From positions 1 to 64,000 of the forward strand of contig NZ_JNZP01000011.1 in the NCBI RefSeq assembly GCF_000725545.1: a stretch of 64,000 nt of DNA, given 5' to 3'. The notes below the pieces were generated by a model. It did not search any database, was not told the origin of the DNA, and saw only the letters and a list, made by a program, of their open reading frames with translations. The stretch's first letter is position 1; each line of letters opens with the position of its first letter. Positions 1-11,600 of this stretch are shown here, one piece after another. A program made the translations under genes and the position numbers. Source of the DNA: Streptomyces exfoliatus (GTDB taxonomy: Bacteria; Actinomycetota; Actinomycetes; Streptomycetales; Streptomycetaceae).

Positions 1-790
1 CCGCGTCAGCAACGCCGCCAACGCCGCGTGCACCACCATGAAGGGCGTCGCCCGGAACTCCCGCGCCAACTCCACCACCCGCCCGTGCACCCACGGCGGA
101 ACGGTGAAGGCGACGCGGCCGCCCCGGTGGGAGGGGGTGGCGGGGCGGGGCCGGTCGGCGGCCGGCGCCGCCTCCTGCGGCAGTCCGTCCAGGGTCCGGC
201 GCCAGTAGCGCAGTTGCGCGGCGATCGGGCTGTCCGGGTCGTCCTCTGAGCCCAGTTCCTCGTGCTGCCACAGGGTGTAGTCGGCGTACTGCACGGGCAG
301 TTCGGGCAGGTCCGGGGAGGTGCCGCGGCGCCGGGCCGCGTAGGCGGACGCCAGGTCGCGCACCAGGGGGCGGACCGACCAGCCGTCCATCGCGATGTGG
401 TGGACGGCCAGCAGCAGGACGTGGGTGCGTTCGTCGAGGACGAAGAGGCGGGCGTGGAGCGGCGGCGCCTGGGCGAGGTCGAAGGGGCGGGCGGCCTCGG
501 CCTCCAGGTCGGCCCGCAGGCGGTCCTCGGTGGTGGGGACCGCCTTCAGACCGGGCTCGGCGGCCCGGGGTGCGAGGACGATCTGGTGCGGGCCGTGCTC
601 GTCCTCGGCGAAGACGGTGCGCAGGCTCTCGTGCCGGGCGACCACGTCCCCCAGCGCGGCCCGCAGCGCCGCCGCGTCCAGCGGACCGGTCAGCCGCAAC
701 GCCAGCGGGATGGTGTAGGTGGCGCTCGGCCCCTCGATCTGGTGGAGGAACCACAGGCGGCGCTGGGCGTACGAGAGCGGCAGCCGCTCG
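1..790 (-). other. NRPS module 10, partial: condensation domain only
   Basis: The C-domain opening ([15 protein letters not shown]) and the catalytic HHIAMDG motif (around 385-410) are visible. The domain is cut by the window edge before its adenylation partner, so the substrate cannot be read. If the A54145 order holds, it would be glycine, completing an Asp-X-Asp-Gly calcium-binding motif. Confidence 0.9.
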
Positions 791-3700
791 GGGCGCGGCA
801 CTGCGGGGCGCACCGCGCCGGGACCGCGTCCCGGGCCGTCGAGGTGGTCGGCCAACCGGGCCACCGTGGGGGCCTCGAAGAGCGCGTCGATGGCCACGTC
901 CACGTCGAGCAGGGCCCTGATCCGGCTGATCACGACGATGGCCAGCAGGGAGTGGCCGCCCAGGGCGAAGAAGTCGTCGTCCACGCCGACCGCGGGCACG
1001 CCCAGCACGTCGGCGAAGAGCCCGCACAGGATCTCCTCGCGCGGGCTGCGCGGCAGCCGGCCCGCGGTGCGGGCCGGCTTGGCCTCCGGCGCCGGCAGCG
1101 CGCTCCGGTCGACCTTGCCGTTCACCGTCAGCGGCAGCCCGCCCTCCAGCACCACCAGTGCCGAGGGGACCATGTACTCGGGCAGCACCGCCCGCACCGC
1201 GTCCGACACCGCCTCCTCGTCGAGCGCGCCGTTTCCAGCGGCCGGTACGAGGTAGCCGACCAGGCGCTGGTCGCCCGGCTGGTCCTCGCGCAGCACCACC
1301 ACCGCGCTGCCGACGGAGGGGCAGCCCTCCAGGGCGCGGGCGACCTCCGCGGTCTCGACGCGGAACCCGCGCAGTTTGACCTGGTCGTCGCTTCGGCCGA
1401 CGTACTCCAGTTGGCCGTCGGACCGCCAGCGGACGAGGTCGCCGGTACGGTACATCCGCTCCCCCGGCCCCCCGAACGGGCAGGCCACGAACCGCTCGGC
1501 GGTCAGCCCCGGCCGGCCCAGATAGCCGCGGGCCACCCCCGTGCCGGAGACGTACAGTTCGCCGACCGCGCCCCCGGCGGGGACCGGGCACAGGCCGGGG
1601 CCGAGCACGTGGACCCGCACCCCGGCGAACGGGCGGCCGATGGGCACCGGTCCGTCGCCGACCGGTTCTCCCTTGGGCAGCCGGTACTCGGTGCAGTTGA
1701 CCGTGAGTTCCGTCGGCCCGTAGGCGTTGACGACCTGGGCGGCGGGGTGGAGTTCGAGCCAGGGACGCAGCCGTCCACCGGTCAGCGCCTCGCCGCCGAG
1801 GATCAGGGTGCCCCCGTCCGTCAGGACTCCGGGCAGCTCGCTCAGCAGGGGCAGGTGGGAGGGCGTCGCCTTGACCAGGGTGGCCCCGGCGGCTCGGGCG
1901 GACTCGTCGAGTTCGCCCAGGCGCACGGCGCCGCCGGCGGCGAGCGGGGTGAGCAGGGTGGTGACGGTGAGGTCGAAGGCGAGCGAGGTGTGGGCCAGCG
2001 AGGTACCGGCCGCGTCAGGGTAGCGGCGGCGCGCGCCGCCGACGTACGCGCCCAGGGCGCCGTGGTCGATCACCACGCCCTTGGGGCGGCCGGTGGATCC
2101 GGAGGTGTAGAGGGCGTACGCGGCTCCGCCGGGCGCAAGGGGGCGTATCCGCTCGGCGTCGCTCAAGGCCTGGGCCCCGCGTGCGGCGAGGGCGGCCGGG
2201 TCCACGGGCAGCACCGCCGCCCCGATCTCCCGCGCGGCCCCGCTCCGGGCGCCCGTCGGGGCCACCACGAGCGCGGGACGGCAGTCCTCCAGGACCGTGC
2301 GGAGGCGTTCGGTCGGCCACTGCTCGTCCAGGGGGACGTAGGCGGTGCCCGACTTGAGGACGCCGAGCAGGACGGTGAGCACCTCGGGGCGGCGGGGGGC
2401 CAGCACGCCGACGTAGACGTCGGCGCCGCCGAGGGCTTCGGCGCCCTCGGCCAGCCACCGGGCGACGCCGTTCGCCTGCCGGTCCAGCTCGGCGTAGGTG
2501 AGGGTGCCGTCGGGCGAGATGACCGCCGGGGCGTCGGGGGTGCGGGCCGCCTGCTCCTCGAACAGCTCGACGTAGGTGCGCGGGGCGTCCTCCGGTGCGG
2601 CGCCGGTGCCCCACTCAAGGAGGCGGGCGCGCTCCTCGGCCCCGAGCAGGTCGAGCGTGCCGGCGGGGGCGAAGGGGCGGTCGACGGCCTCGGTCAGGGC
2701 GGCGATCACCCTCTCGCCCAGGGAGTGGGCCCAGTCCTCGCCGAAGAGGTCGGGGCGGTAGTCGATGCGGACGGTCAGCTCGGTCCCGCGCATGGCCCCG
2801 ACCAGGGTGAGCGGGTAGTGGTTGCGGCTGTAACTGGCCGTGCCCGACGCGCGGAAGGGCGCCTGCCGGGCGGTGATCTCCGCCGGGTAGTTCTCGAACA
2901 CCATGGTGGTGTCGAAGAGTTCGCTCAGCCCGCTCCAGCGGTGCAGGGTGGTGAGCGGGACGTGCTGGTGCTCCAGGAGTTCGAGCTGTTCCTTCTCCAG
3001 TCGCCGGACCAGTTCCATGAGGGGTTCGGCCGGGCGGAGGCGGACGCGCAGCGGGATCTTGTTCACCAGCATGCCGACCAGGTCCTCGGCGCCGGGAAGT
3101 TCCGCCGGGCGGCCGGAGACGGTGATGCCGAAGGTGACGTCCGAGCGGCCGGTCTCCTGGGCGAGGACGAGCGCCCAGACGGCCTGGACGACGGAGTTGA
3201 GGGTGACCCCGGCCTCGCGGGCGCGGGTCCGCAGTCGTGCGGAGACCTCCTCGGGCAGGTTCAGCCGCACCGACTCGGGGACTTCTCCGACGCGCGGCGC
3301 GCCGGGGGCGAGCAGGGTCGGCCCTTCCGTGTCCGCCAGCGCCCGCGTCCACGCCTCGCGCGCCGCCGCGAGGTCGCGTCCGGCCAGCCAGTCGGCGTGG
3401 AGGCGGTGACCGGGGGCCGGGGGCAGCGGGGCGCCTTCGTAGAGCGCGAGCAGTTCGCGCAGCAGGATGGGGATGGACCAGCCGTCCACGATCGTGTGGT
3501 GGGTGGTGATCACGAACTGGTACTGCTCGGGGGCGGTGCGGGCCAGGAGGAAGCGGACGAGCGGCGGGCGGGTGAGGTCGAACCGCTCGGTGCGTTCGGC
3601 CGCGGCCAGCTCCTCCAGCCGCCGCTGCGCGGAGCCGGCGTCCGCGGGCCCGCCGTGCGGGTCGAGCAGGTCGTGGAAGCGCCACGGCAGCTCCACCGAG

Positions 3701-6700
3701 CGGGCCACGGCCTGCACCCACGCGCCCGATTCCCGTTGGTGGAAGCCCGTCCGCAGGCTGGTGTGGCGGGCGAGCAGCGCGGCCGCGGCCGTCCGCAGGG
3801 CGTCCTGGTCGATCTCGCCGTCCAGGCGGAAGGCGAGCTGCCCGACGTAGACGTCCAGGGTGCGCCGGTCGTACACGCTGTGGAAGAGCAGGCCCTCCTG
3901 GAGGGGGGCGACCGGCAGGACGTCCTCGAGGGCGGTGCCGCAGCGGCGTTCGAGCTGTTCGATCTCCGCCTGGCCGAGGCCGGGGACGGCCACGTCGGAG
4001 GGGGTGAGGCCGCCCGCTCCGACGGCGGTGGCGTGGCCGACGACGGCGTGCAGCGCCAGCGACCAGGACCTCGTGAGGCGGCGCACTTCCTCCTCGGTGA
4101 GCAGGCCGGTGGCGTAGGTCCACCGGGTGATCAGCCGGGGCCCGTCCGGGCCCTCGGCCGTGACGACGTTGACCTCGATCTCGTGGTCGAGCGGGGTGTC
4201 CGGGTGGTGGCCCGCGGGGCCGCTGCCGAGCAGCGGCCAACCGTCCTCGCCCGCGCCCTGCTCGGCGGCGAATCGGCCGAGGTAGTTGAAGCCGAAGCGC
4301 GCTCGGGCGAGGCCGCGGAGGCGGGGGGCGGTGTCGGGGTTCAGGTGGCGCAGCAGGCCGTATCCCAGCCCTCCGTCGGGGACGGCGCGCAGTTGCTCCT
4401 TGATCCGCTTGATCGCGTCGCCGATGGCCGGGGCGCGCCCTGCGAGGTCGGCGGCGGTGACCTTCCCTGCGGCGAGCCGCACCGGGTGGACGGTGGTGAA
4501 CCAGCCGACGGTGCGGGACAGGTCGGCCCCCGGAACGAGCTCCTCGGTCCGGCCGTGGCCCTCGAGGTCCACCAGGACCGGTTCGTTCTCCTCGCCCCGC
4601 CAGTGGGCGACGGCGAGGGCGAAGGCGGTCAGCAGCAGGTCGTTCACCCCGGCGCGGAAGGCCGCCGGGGCGGGGCCCAGCAGGGCGGTGGTGAGGGGTG
4701 CGGGCAGTTCGCCGCTGAGGACGGCGGAGGTGGCCGCGGTGTCCCGGGCCGCGTCAAGGGGGCGGCTGCCCGGTGCGGGGCCGTCGTGGGCGAGCGTGGC
4801 CGTCCAGTGGTCCAGTTGGGCGGTGACGGCCGGGTCGGTGGCCCGTTCGGTGAGCCGGGTGGCCCAGGTGCGCAGCGAGGTGCCCGTACGGGGGAGTTCG
4901 GGGCGGCGGCCGGCGCGCAGGGCCCGCCACGCCTCGCGGAGGTCGCCGAGCAGGATGCGCCAGGAGACGCCGTCGACGGCGAGGTGGTGGATCACCAGCA
5001 CGAGCCGGCCCGGCTCGTCGCCCCGGTCGAACCAGACGGCGGCGACGAGGGCGCCGGCGAGGGGGTCGAGGGACGCGCGCGCGGTGACGGCCTCGGCGGC
5101 CTGGGCCGACGCCAGTTCCTCGTCGGACATCCCCGTCGCGTCGATCCGGCGCAGGCACCGCTCGGCCGCGACCGTGCCGGCCTTCTCCACCCGCAGGTCC
5201 CACAGGCGGCCGGGGTCGGCCGCCGGGGCGGCGTGGACGCGCAGCGCGTCGTGCCGGTCAAGGAGGGCCTGCAGCGCGTCGCGTACGTCGTCGGGTGCGG
5301 CGTCCGGCGGGGAGGCGAGGACGACCGACTGGTTGTATTCGTGGACCGGCCCGCCGGCCGCGAGGGTCTCGACGACCACAGGGAGCGGCGGCAGCGGTCC
5401 GACGGCGAGGGCGGGGTCCTCGTCGCGTGCGGCGTCGGTCCGGCGGGCGGCGGTGGCCAGGGCCGCGGGGGTCCGCAGCTCGAAGACCTGCCGCACGGTG
5501 AACTCCAGGCCGGCCCGGCGGGCGCTGCCGACCAGCTGGATGGAGAGGATGCTGTCGCCGCCCCGGCCGAAGAAGTCGTCGTCGATGCCGACGCTCCCGG
5601 CGCCGAGGACGTCCGCGAACAGCGCGCACAGCTCCCGTTCCAGGGCGGTGCGCGGTCGCCGGCCGGCGGGGAAGTCCGCGGGGTCGGGGGCCGGGAGCGC
5701 GGCCCGGTCCAGTTTGCCGCTGGCGTTGACGGGCAGTTCGCCGACGCGTACCAACGCGGACGGCACCAGGTGGTCGGGCAGCCGGTCGCGCAGGCGTGCC
5801 AGCGCCTCGGCGGGCCGGAGCAGGTCGTCGTCGGCGTCGGGCGCCCCGACGACGTACCCCACCAGTCTGCGGGTTCCGGGGGTGTCCTCGCGGACGGTCA
5901 CGGCGGCGCTCGCGACGCCCTCCAGCTCCCGCAGGGCGGCCTCCACCTCGCCGGGCTCGATGCGGAACCCGCGGATCTTGACCTGTTCGTCGCCGCGGCC
6001 GACGCAGACCAGGTGGCCGTCGGGGAGCCACCGGGCCAGGTCGCCGGTGCGGTACATCCGCGCCCCCGGCCCGCCGAACGGGCAGGCCACGAACCGCTCG
6101 GCGGTCAGGGCGTGCTGCCCCAGATAGCCGCGGGCGACTCCGGGCCCGGCGATGTACAGCTCGCCCAGCACGCCGGGCGGGACCGGCTGCAGACCGGCGT
6201 CGAGGACGTGGGCCCGCCAGCGGGGCACGGGTCGGCCGATCGTGCCCGGCGGCAGGTCGCCCAGTGCGGTCACCACGGCGTCGACGGCGGTCTCGGTGGG
6301 GCCGTAGGTGTTCATCGCGGTCACGCGGGGGGCGGCCGCCCGCAGCCGCTCCCACAGCTCGCCGTCCATCGCCTCGCCGCCCAGGGCGATCAGCGAAGGG
6401 CAGGGGGAGCCCTCCTCCAGCAGCCCGGCGTCGAGCAGGCTGCGGAAGTAGGTGGGGGTGAGGTCGACGTAGTCGATGCGGCGTTCGCGGAAGTAGGCCA
6501 CCACTCCCGGCGGGTCGAACCGCAGGTCCTCGTCGATCATGTGCAGTTCGTGGCCGGCGACCATCGCGAGCAGCGGGTCCCACGAGGCGTCGAAGGAGAA
6601 GGAGGAGACGTGGGCGGCGCGGCCGGGGCCGCCGGCGTCGGGGCGGATGCGGGAGAAGGTGACCCGGCGGTGTGCCTGAAGAAGCCTCGTCAGGGCCCGG

Positions 6701-8661
6701 TGGTCCACCACGACCCCCTTGGGCCTGCCGGTGGAGCCCGAGGTGTGGATGACGTATGCCGCGTGGCCGGGCAGGAGGGGCGCGGTGCGGTCGGCGTCGG
6801 TGACCGGGACCGGTTCCTGGGCGTCGATCGCGGCCCGGGTGTCCGGGTCGTCGAGGACGAGGACGGGGGCGGCGAGTTCGGCGACCGCGGCCTCGGTGGC
6901 GTGCTCTGCGAGGACGAGGAGGGGGGCGACGTCGCGTTCGACGGCGGCCAGGCGTTCGTGCGGGGAGCGCGGGTCCAGCGGTACGTAGGTCGCGCCGCTG
7001 CGCAGCACCGCCAGCACGGTCGTCGGCCACAGGGCGCCGCGGTCCAGGCAGACGGCGACGCGGACCTCGGGGCCGGCGCCTCGGGAGATCAGCAGCCGGG
7101 CCAGCCGGGAGACGCGGGCGTCGGCCTCGGCGAAGGTGAGCGCGACCGGGCCGCCGACGACGGCCAGCGCCTCGGGGGTGGCGGCCGCCTGGCGGGCGAA
7201 GGTGTCGCAGACCGGCTCCAGGCCCTCGTCGACCGCGTCGGACGGGAGTTCGGCGGCGGCGTCGGCCGGGGGCTCGACGGCCGGGGGCTCGACGGCGAAC
7301 TCCTCCAGCACGCGCCGCCGTTCGTCGGCGGAGAGCAGGTCGATCGAGAGCAGCCGCGCCGCGGGGTCGGCCGTCCCGGCCTCCAGGAGGCGGACGAGGC
7401 GTTCCCCCAAACCGCGGACGGTGGCGGCGTCCAAGACGTCGGTGGAGTACTCGACGGTGCCGGCGATGCCGTCCGGGCGGCCGTCGGGGCCGCGCTTCTC
7501 CAGGAGGTCCAAGGACAGGTCGAACTTGGCCGCCCGCCACCCCGTGTCCAGGGGGGCGATCTCCAGACCGTCCAGGAGGGCCGTGTGATCGGTGGCGTGC
7601 TGGAGGCTCAGGCTCACCTGGAAGAGCGGGTGGCGGGCCAGGGAGCGCTCGGGGGCGAGCACCTCCACCAGCCGCTCGAACGGCACGTCCTGGTGGGCGT
7701 AGGCGTCCAGGGCGCATGCGCGGGCCCGTTCGACCAGTTCGTCGAAGGTCGGGTTCCCCGAGGTGTCGGTGCGCAGCACCAGGGTGTTGACGAAGAAGCC
7801 GATCAGCCCCTCCAGCGCCTCGTCGGTGCGTCCGGCCACCGGGGTGCCGAGGGGGATGTCCGTGCCCGCGCCGAGCCGGGACAGCAGGCCGGCCAGGGCC
7901 GCCTGCACCACCATGAAGGTGCTCGCGCCATGACGGGCGGCGAGCGCGGCGATCCGCTCGTGGGTCCGGGGCGGCAGGGCGAAGGGCACGGTGTCGCCGC
8001 GGTGGCCGGCGATCGGCGGGCGGGGACGGTCCAGTGGCAGCTCGATGGCGTCCGGCAGGCCCGCGAGCCGCTGCTTCCAGTACGCCGTCTGGCGGCTGAG
8101 CAGGCTCTCGGGGTCGTCCTCCGAGCCGAGGAGTTCACGCTGCCAGAGGGTGTAGTCGCCGTACTGGACGGGGAGTTCCTCCCAGCGCGGGGCGTGCCCG
8201 GCGCCGCGGGCTGCGTAGGCGGTGGCGAGGTCGCGTGCGAGCGGGGTGCGCGACCAGCCGTCGCTGGCGATGTGGTGGATCACCAGGCAGAGCACGTGCT
8301 CCCGCTCGCCGAGCACGAACAGCTTCGCCCTGATCGGGACTTCGCGGGCCAGGTCGAAGGCGTGGCCGGCCTCGTGGGCCAGGGCGGCGGGCAGCTCGTC
8401 CTCGGTGGACCGGGTGACGGCCAGCTCGACGGCGGTCTCGGCGGCGGGCAGGACGTGCTGCCGGGCGCCGTCGCCGGTGTCGGGAAAGACGGTGCGGAGC
8501 GTCTCGTGGCGCCGTACGACGTCGCGCAGGGCTTCGCGCAGCGCGGGGACGTCCAGCGCGCCGGTCATCCGCAGCGCCGTGGGGATGTTGTACGTGGAGC
8601 TGGGGCCGTCCATCGTGTGGAGGAACCACAGCCGCTGCTGGGCCAGGGAGAGGGGAAGCAT
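1..8661 (-). CDS. lptC: Non-ribosomal peptide synthetase, modules 8-10 (C-A-T-E / C-A-T / C...), 3' end outside window
   Basis: Cytosolic megasynthase that adds residues 8 onwards of the lipopeptide. About 2,887 residues are visible; no stop occurs before the left edge. The ATG overlaps the upstream TGA by one base (TGATG) and has a GGAGGA site 6-7 nt ahead. The protein starts directly in a condensation domain ([13 protein letters not shown]) with no N-terminal linker. Order: C (1-430, HHIASDG about 131), A (454-988), T (GGDSI about 1030), E (1088-1530, ends FNYLGRF), C (1558-2010, QEGLLFHS), A (2030-2528), T (GGHSLL), C (from about 2628, cut by the edge). Pocket codes: DADDAGTVDK (acidic, suits a basic amino acid, made D by E) and DLTKIGAVNK (Asp). 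The symbol rests on module order matching A54145; the NRPS call itself is certain. Confidence 0.95.
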   Translation of the reverse strand, partial: MLPLSLAQQRLWFLHTMDGPSSTYNIPTALRMTGALDVPALREALRDVVRRHETLRTVFPDTGDGARQHVLPAAETAVELAVTRSTEDELPAALAHEAGHAFDLAREVPIRAKLFVLGEREHVLCLVIHHIASDGWSRTPLARDLATAYAARGAGHAPRWEELPVQYGDYTLWQRELLGSEDDPESLLSRQTAYWKQRLAGLPDAIELPLDRPRPPIAGHRGDTVPFALPPRTHERIAALAARHGASTFMVVQAALAGLLSRLGAGTDIPLGTPVAGRTDEALEGLIGFFVNTLVLRTDTSGNPTFDELVERARACALDAYAHQDVPFERLVEVLAPERSLARHPLFQVSLSLQHATDHTALLDGLEIAPLDTGWRAAKFDLSLDLLEKRGPDGRPDGIAGTVEYSTDVLDAATVRGLGERLVRLLEAGTADPAARLLSIDLLSADERRRVLEEFAVEPPAVEPPADAAAELPSDAVDEGLEPVCDTFARQAAATPEALAVVGGPVALTFAEADARVSRLARLLISRGAGPEVRVAVCLDRGALWPTTVLAVLRSGATYVPLDPRSPHERLAAVERDVAPLLVLAEHATEAAVAELAAPVLVLDDPDTRAAIDAQEPVPVTDADRTAPLLPGHAAYVIHTSGSTGRPKGVVVDHRALTRLLQAHRRVTFSRIRPDAGGPGRAAHVSSFSFDASWDPLLAMVAGHELHMIDEDLRFDPPGVVAYFRERRIDYVDLTPTYFRSLLDAGLLEEGSPCPSLIALGGEAMDGELWERLRAAAPRVTAMNTYGPTETAVDAVVTALGDLPPGTIGRPVPRWRAHVLDAGLQPVPPGVLGELYIAGPGVARGYLGQHALTAERFVACPFGGPGARMYRTGDLARWLPDGHLVCVGRGDEQVKIRGFRIEPGEVEAALRELEGVASAAVTVREDTPGTRRLVGYVVGAPDADDDLLRPAEALARLRDRLPDHLVPSALVRVGELPVNASGKLDRAALPAPDPADFPAGRRPRTALERELCALFADVLGAGSVGIDDDFFGRGGDSILSIQLVGSARRAGLEFTVRQVFELRTPAALATAARRTDAARDEDPALAVGPLPPLPVVVETLAAGGPVHEYNQSVVLASPPDAAPDDVRDALQALLDRHDALRVHAAPAADPGRLWDLRVEKAGTVAAERCLRRIDATGMSDEELASAQAAEAVTARASLDPLAGALVAAVWFDRGDEPGRLVLVIHHLAVDGVSWRILLGDLREAWRALRAGRRPELPRTGTSLRTWATRLTERATDPAVTAQLDHWTATLAHDGPAPGSRPLDAARDTAATSAVLSGELPAPLTTALLGPAPAAFRAGVNDLLLTAFALAVAHWRGEENEPVLVDLEGHGRTEELVPGADLSRTVGWFTTVHPVRLAAGKVTAADLAGRAPAIGDAIKRIKEQLRAVPDGGLGYGLLRHLNPDTAPRLRGLARARFGFNYLGRFAAEQGAGEDGWPLLGSGPAGHHPDTPLDHEIEVNVVTAEGPDGPRLITRWTYATGLLTEEEVRRLTRSWSLALHAVVGHATAVGAGGLTPSDVAVPGLGQAEIEQLERRCGTALEDVLPVAPLQEGLLFHSVYDRRTLDVYVGQLAFRLDGEIDQDALRTAAAALLARHTSLRTGFHQRESGAWVQAVARSVELPWRFHDLLDPHGGPADAGSAQRRLEELAAAERTERFDLTRPPLVRFLLARTAPEQYQFVITTHHTIVDGWSIPILLRELLALYEGAPLPPAPGHRLHADWLAGRDLAAAREAWTRALADTEGPTLLAPGAPRVGEVPESVRLNLPEEVSARLRTRAREAGVTLNSVVQAVWALVLAQETGRSDVTFGITVSGRPAELPGAEDLVGMLVNKIPLRVRLRPAEPLMELVRRLEKEQLELLEHQHVPLTTLHRWSGLSELFDTTMVFENYPAEITARQAPFRASGTASYSRNHYPLTLVGAMRGTELTVRIDYRPDLFGEDWAHSLGERVIAALTEAVDRPFAPAGTLDLLGAEERARLLEWGTGAAPEDAPRTYVELFEEQAARTPDAPAVISPDGTLTYAELDRQANGVARWLAEGAEALGGADVYVGVLAPRRPEVLTVLLGVLKSGTAYVPLDEQWPTERLRTVLEDCRPALVVAPTGARSGAAREIGAAVLPVDPAALAARGAQALSDAERIRPLAPGGAAYALYTSGSTGRPKGVVIDHGALGAYVGGARRRYPDAAGTSLAHTSLAFDLTVTTLLTPLAAGGAVRLGELDESARAAGATLVKATPSHLPLLSELPGVLTDGGTLILGGEALTGGRLRPWLELHPAAQVVNAYGPTELTVNCTEYRLPKGEPVGDGPVPIGRPFAGVRVHVLGPGLCPVPAGGAVGELYVSGTGVARGYLGRPGLTAERFVACPFGGPGERMYRTGDLVRWRSDGQLEYVGRSDDQVKLRGFRVETAEVARALEGCPSVGSAVVVLREDQPGDQRLVGYLVPAAGNGALDEEAVSDAVRAVLPEYMVPSALVVLEGGLPLTVNGKVDRSALPAPEAKPARTAGRLPRSPREEILCGLFADVLGVPAVGVDDDFFALGGHSLLAIVVISRIRALLDVDVAIDALFEAPTVARLADHLDGPGRGPGAVRPAVPRPERLPLSYAQRRLWFLHQIEGPSATYTIPLALRLTGPLDAAALRAALGDVVARHESLRTVFAEDEHGPHQIVLAPRAAEPGLKAVPTTEDRLRADLEAEAARPFDLAQAPPLHARLFVLDERTHVLLLAVHHIAMDGWSVRPLVRDLASAYAARRRGTSPDLPELPVQYADYTLWQHEELGSEDDPDSPIAAQLRYWRRTLDGLPQEAAPAADRPRPATPSHRGGRVAFTVPPWVHGRVVELAREFRATPFMVVHAALAALLTR
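830..4000 (-). other. NRPS module 9: C-A-T, predicted Asp
   Basis: The condensation domain follows an epimerase and carries the QEGLLFHS opening typical of domains that accept a D-residue donor; HHTIVDG lies near 3,480. The adenylation pocket reads D-L-T-K-I-G-A-V-N-K, the aspartate code of daptomycin-type synthetases as I remember it. T motif GGHSLL lies near 955. In A54145 this residue is later O-methylated Asp. Confidence 0.85.
4050..8661 (-). other. NRPS module 8: C-A-T-E, predicted D-basic residue
   Basis: The pocket reads D-A-D-D-A-G-T-V-D-K. Three extra acidic residues (239, 278, 331) fit a cationic side chain such as Lys, Orn or Arg. This is inference, since I do not recall an exact match. 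The carrier domain is of the GGDSI type that precedes epimerases. The E domain shows [13 protein letters not shown] (near 4,980) and FNYLGRF (near 4,290), so the residue is delivered as the D form. A54145 carries D-Lys at position 8. Confidence 0.75.
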
Positions 8662-11600
8662 CACAAGTCCTCCGACCGCGACATCCGTCGCAACGCGGGG
8701 CGGGTGTCAGGGCGGCCGGTCCGCAGCCGGGCCGCCAGCGCGGCGACCGTTCGCGCTTCGAACACGGTCCGTACGTCCAGTTCTTCGGCGAGTTCGGCCC
8801 GGATGCGGTTGACCAGCCGGGTGGCGAGCAGGGAGTGGCCGCCGAGTGCGAAGAAGTCGTCCTCGGCGCCGACCTCGGGCAGGCCCAGGACGTCGGCGTA
8901 GATCCGGCACAGGGTCCGCTCGCGCTCGTCGCGCGGCGGGCGGCCGCCCGTCGAGCGGTGGGCGGGGGCGGGGAGTGCGCGCCGGTCGAGCTTGCCGTGG
9001 GGCGTGGTGGGCAGTTCGTCGAGGACCACGACGGCGGAGGGCACCATGTAGTCGGGCAGGGTGCGGGCCACCGCGCCGCGCAGTTCGTCCTCGTGCGGGC
9101 GGGCTCCCGCCGCCGGGACCACGTAGCCGGTCAGCCGCCGGTCGCCCGGACGGTCCTCCCGGACGACGGCGACCGCGCGGGCGACCGACTCTTCGGCGGC
9201 CAGGGCGCGCGCCACCTCGGGGAGTTCTATCCGGAAGCCACGCAGCTTCACCTGCTCGTCCGTTCGGCCCACGTACTCCAGTTCGCCACCGGGCAGGCGG
9301 CGGACGAGGTCGCCTGTGCGGTACATCCGCTCCCCCGGCTCCCCGAACGGGCAGGCCACGAACCGCTCGGCGGTCAGGGCGTGCTGCCCCAGGTAGCCGC
9401 GGGCCACTCCGGGCCCGGCGACGTACAGCTCCCCGGCCACGCCCGGCGGCACGGGGGCCAGCCCCGTGTCGAGCACCATCGCGCGGACGCCGGCGAACGG
9501 GCGGCCGATCGGCACCGGCCCGTCCGGCACCGGGTCGCCGGGGGCGATGCGGTGCTCGGCGCAGTTGACCGTCAGCTCCGTGGGGCCGTAGGCGTTGACG
9601 ACCTCGGCGTGCGGGTGGGCGGCCCGCCAGTCGCGCAGGGCCCGCCCGTCGAGCGCTTCACCGCCTAGTACCAGGGTGCCCTTCTCCCCCAGCAGTCCGG
9701 GACGCCGGTCCAGCAGCGGCAGGTGGGACGGCGTCGCCTTGACGAAGCCCACCGGGTGGGTGTCCGCCGCCCGGTCCACCTCCCCCAGCACGACGCAGCC
9801 GCCCGAGGCGAGAGGGGTGAACAGGGCGGTGGCGCTGAGGTCGAAGGTCAGCGGCGAGTGGAGCAGGGCCGTTGCCGCCGCGTCCGGGTAGCGGTGGACG
9901 GCCCCTTCCACGTAGTGCGCCAGTGCCCGCCGCTCCACGCCCACGCCCTTGGGGCGCCCGGTGGAGCCGGAGGTGTAGATGACGTACGCGAGCGAGCGCG
10001 GGTGGCTCCGCCCGGCCGGAAGGGCGGGGCCGCCGGTGGCGCGGAAGGCCGGGTCCGCGAGGCCGAGGACTTCGGTGTCCGGTCCGCAGGAGGGTCCGAA
10101 GGCGGTCCGGGCGGCGCCGGTGTCCCCTGCCGCCAGGAGCAGGCGCGCCCCGGCGTCGGCGGTCACCCGCCGCCGCCGTTCGAGCGGCCACGTCTCGTCG
10201 ATCGGGAGGTAGGCGGCGCCGGACTTGAGCACCCCGAGGAGTGCGGCCACCACGTCGGGGTCGCGCGGGGCGACGACCGCGACCACGTCATCGGGCCCGA
10301 TGGAGCGCCCGAGGAGCACACGGGCCACCGCGTCCGCCTTCCGGTCCAGCTCGGCGTAGGTCAGCCGGCCGCCGTCCCACCGCAGGGCGGGGGCGTCGGG
10401 GGCGGTCGCCGCCCACCTCTCGAAGCGGGCCAGGGGTTCGTCCGCGCCTCCCGCCGTGCCCGGTCCGCGGCTGTGCTCCAGCTCGCGCCGCGCCTCGCCG
10501 GGCAGGAGCACGTCCACCCGCCCCACGGGGGTGGCGGGGGCGGCGAGCACCTGGTCCAGCACCCGCAGCAGCCGGTCCACGAGCCGCTGCGCGGTCGCGC
10601 GGTCGAAGAGGTCGGCGCTGTAGGTGAGGACTCCGGGCATGTCGCCGCCCTCCGGTCCGCTCGGGGCAAGCACGAAGGACAGGTCGACCTTCGCGCCGTC
10701 GCGCCGGGTGCGGACCGCTTCGGCGCGCAGTCCGGGCAGTCCGTCCACCGACGCCGCCGCCTCGTCGAGGTTCTGCAGGACGAGGGAGACCTGGAAGAGG
10801 GGGTGGCGGGCCAGGGAGCGCTCGGGGGCGAGCACCTCCACCAGCCGCTCGAAGGGCACGTCCTGGTGGGCGTAGGCGTCAAGCGCGGTGGCGCGGACCC
10901 GGCCCAGGAGTTGGGCGAAGGTGGGCGAGCCGCTCAGGTCCGTGCGCAGGACCAGGGTGTTGACGAAGAGTCCGACGACCCCCTCCACCGCGCTGTCGGT
11001 GCGCCCGGCGACCGGGGTGCCGAGGGGGATGTCCGCACCCGCCCCCAGGCGGTGCAGCAGGACCGCCAGCGCGGCCTGGAGGACCATGAAGGGCGTGGCG
11101 CCGGTGGTTCCCGCCAGCTCCCTGATCCGTGCGGTCGCGGCGGCGGGGACGGTGAAGTCCACGTCCCCGCCCCGGTGGGAGGAGGCGGCCGGGCGCGGCC
11201 GGTCGGCCGGCAGGGCGATCTCCTGCGGCAGGCCGGCCAACTGCCGCTGCCAGTGGGCGAGCTGGTCGTCGAGCGGGCCGCCGTCCGCGTCGGGGCCGCC
11301 GAGCACCCGGTGCTGCCAGAGGGTGTGGTCGACGTAGTCGACGGGGATCGGGGCAGGCACGAAGTCCTCGCCGCGCACGCGGGCGGCGTAGGCGGCGGCC
11401 ACGTCCCGCGCGATGATCCGCAGCGACCATCCGTCGGCCGCGATGTGGTGCACCACCAGCAGGAACAGGTGCTCTTCCGGCTCGTGGCCCGCGCGGGGGT
11501 CCGCCGGGTCCGCGGACCGGGTGAACAGCCTGCACCGCAGGGGCGGTCCGGCCGTCAGGTCGAAGGGCTCGGCCACCGCCTCCTCCGCCGCCCGCAGCGG

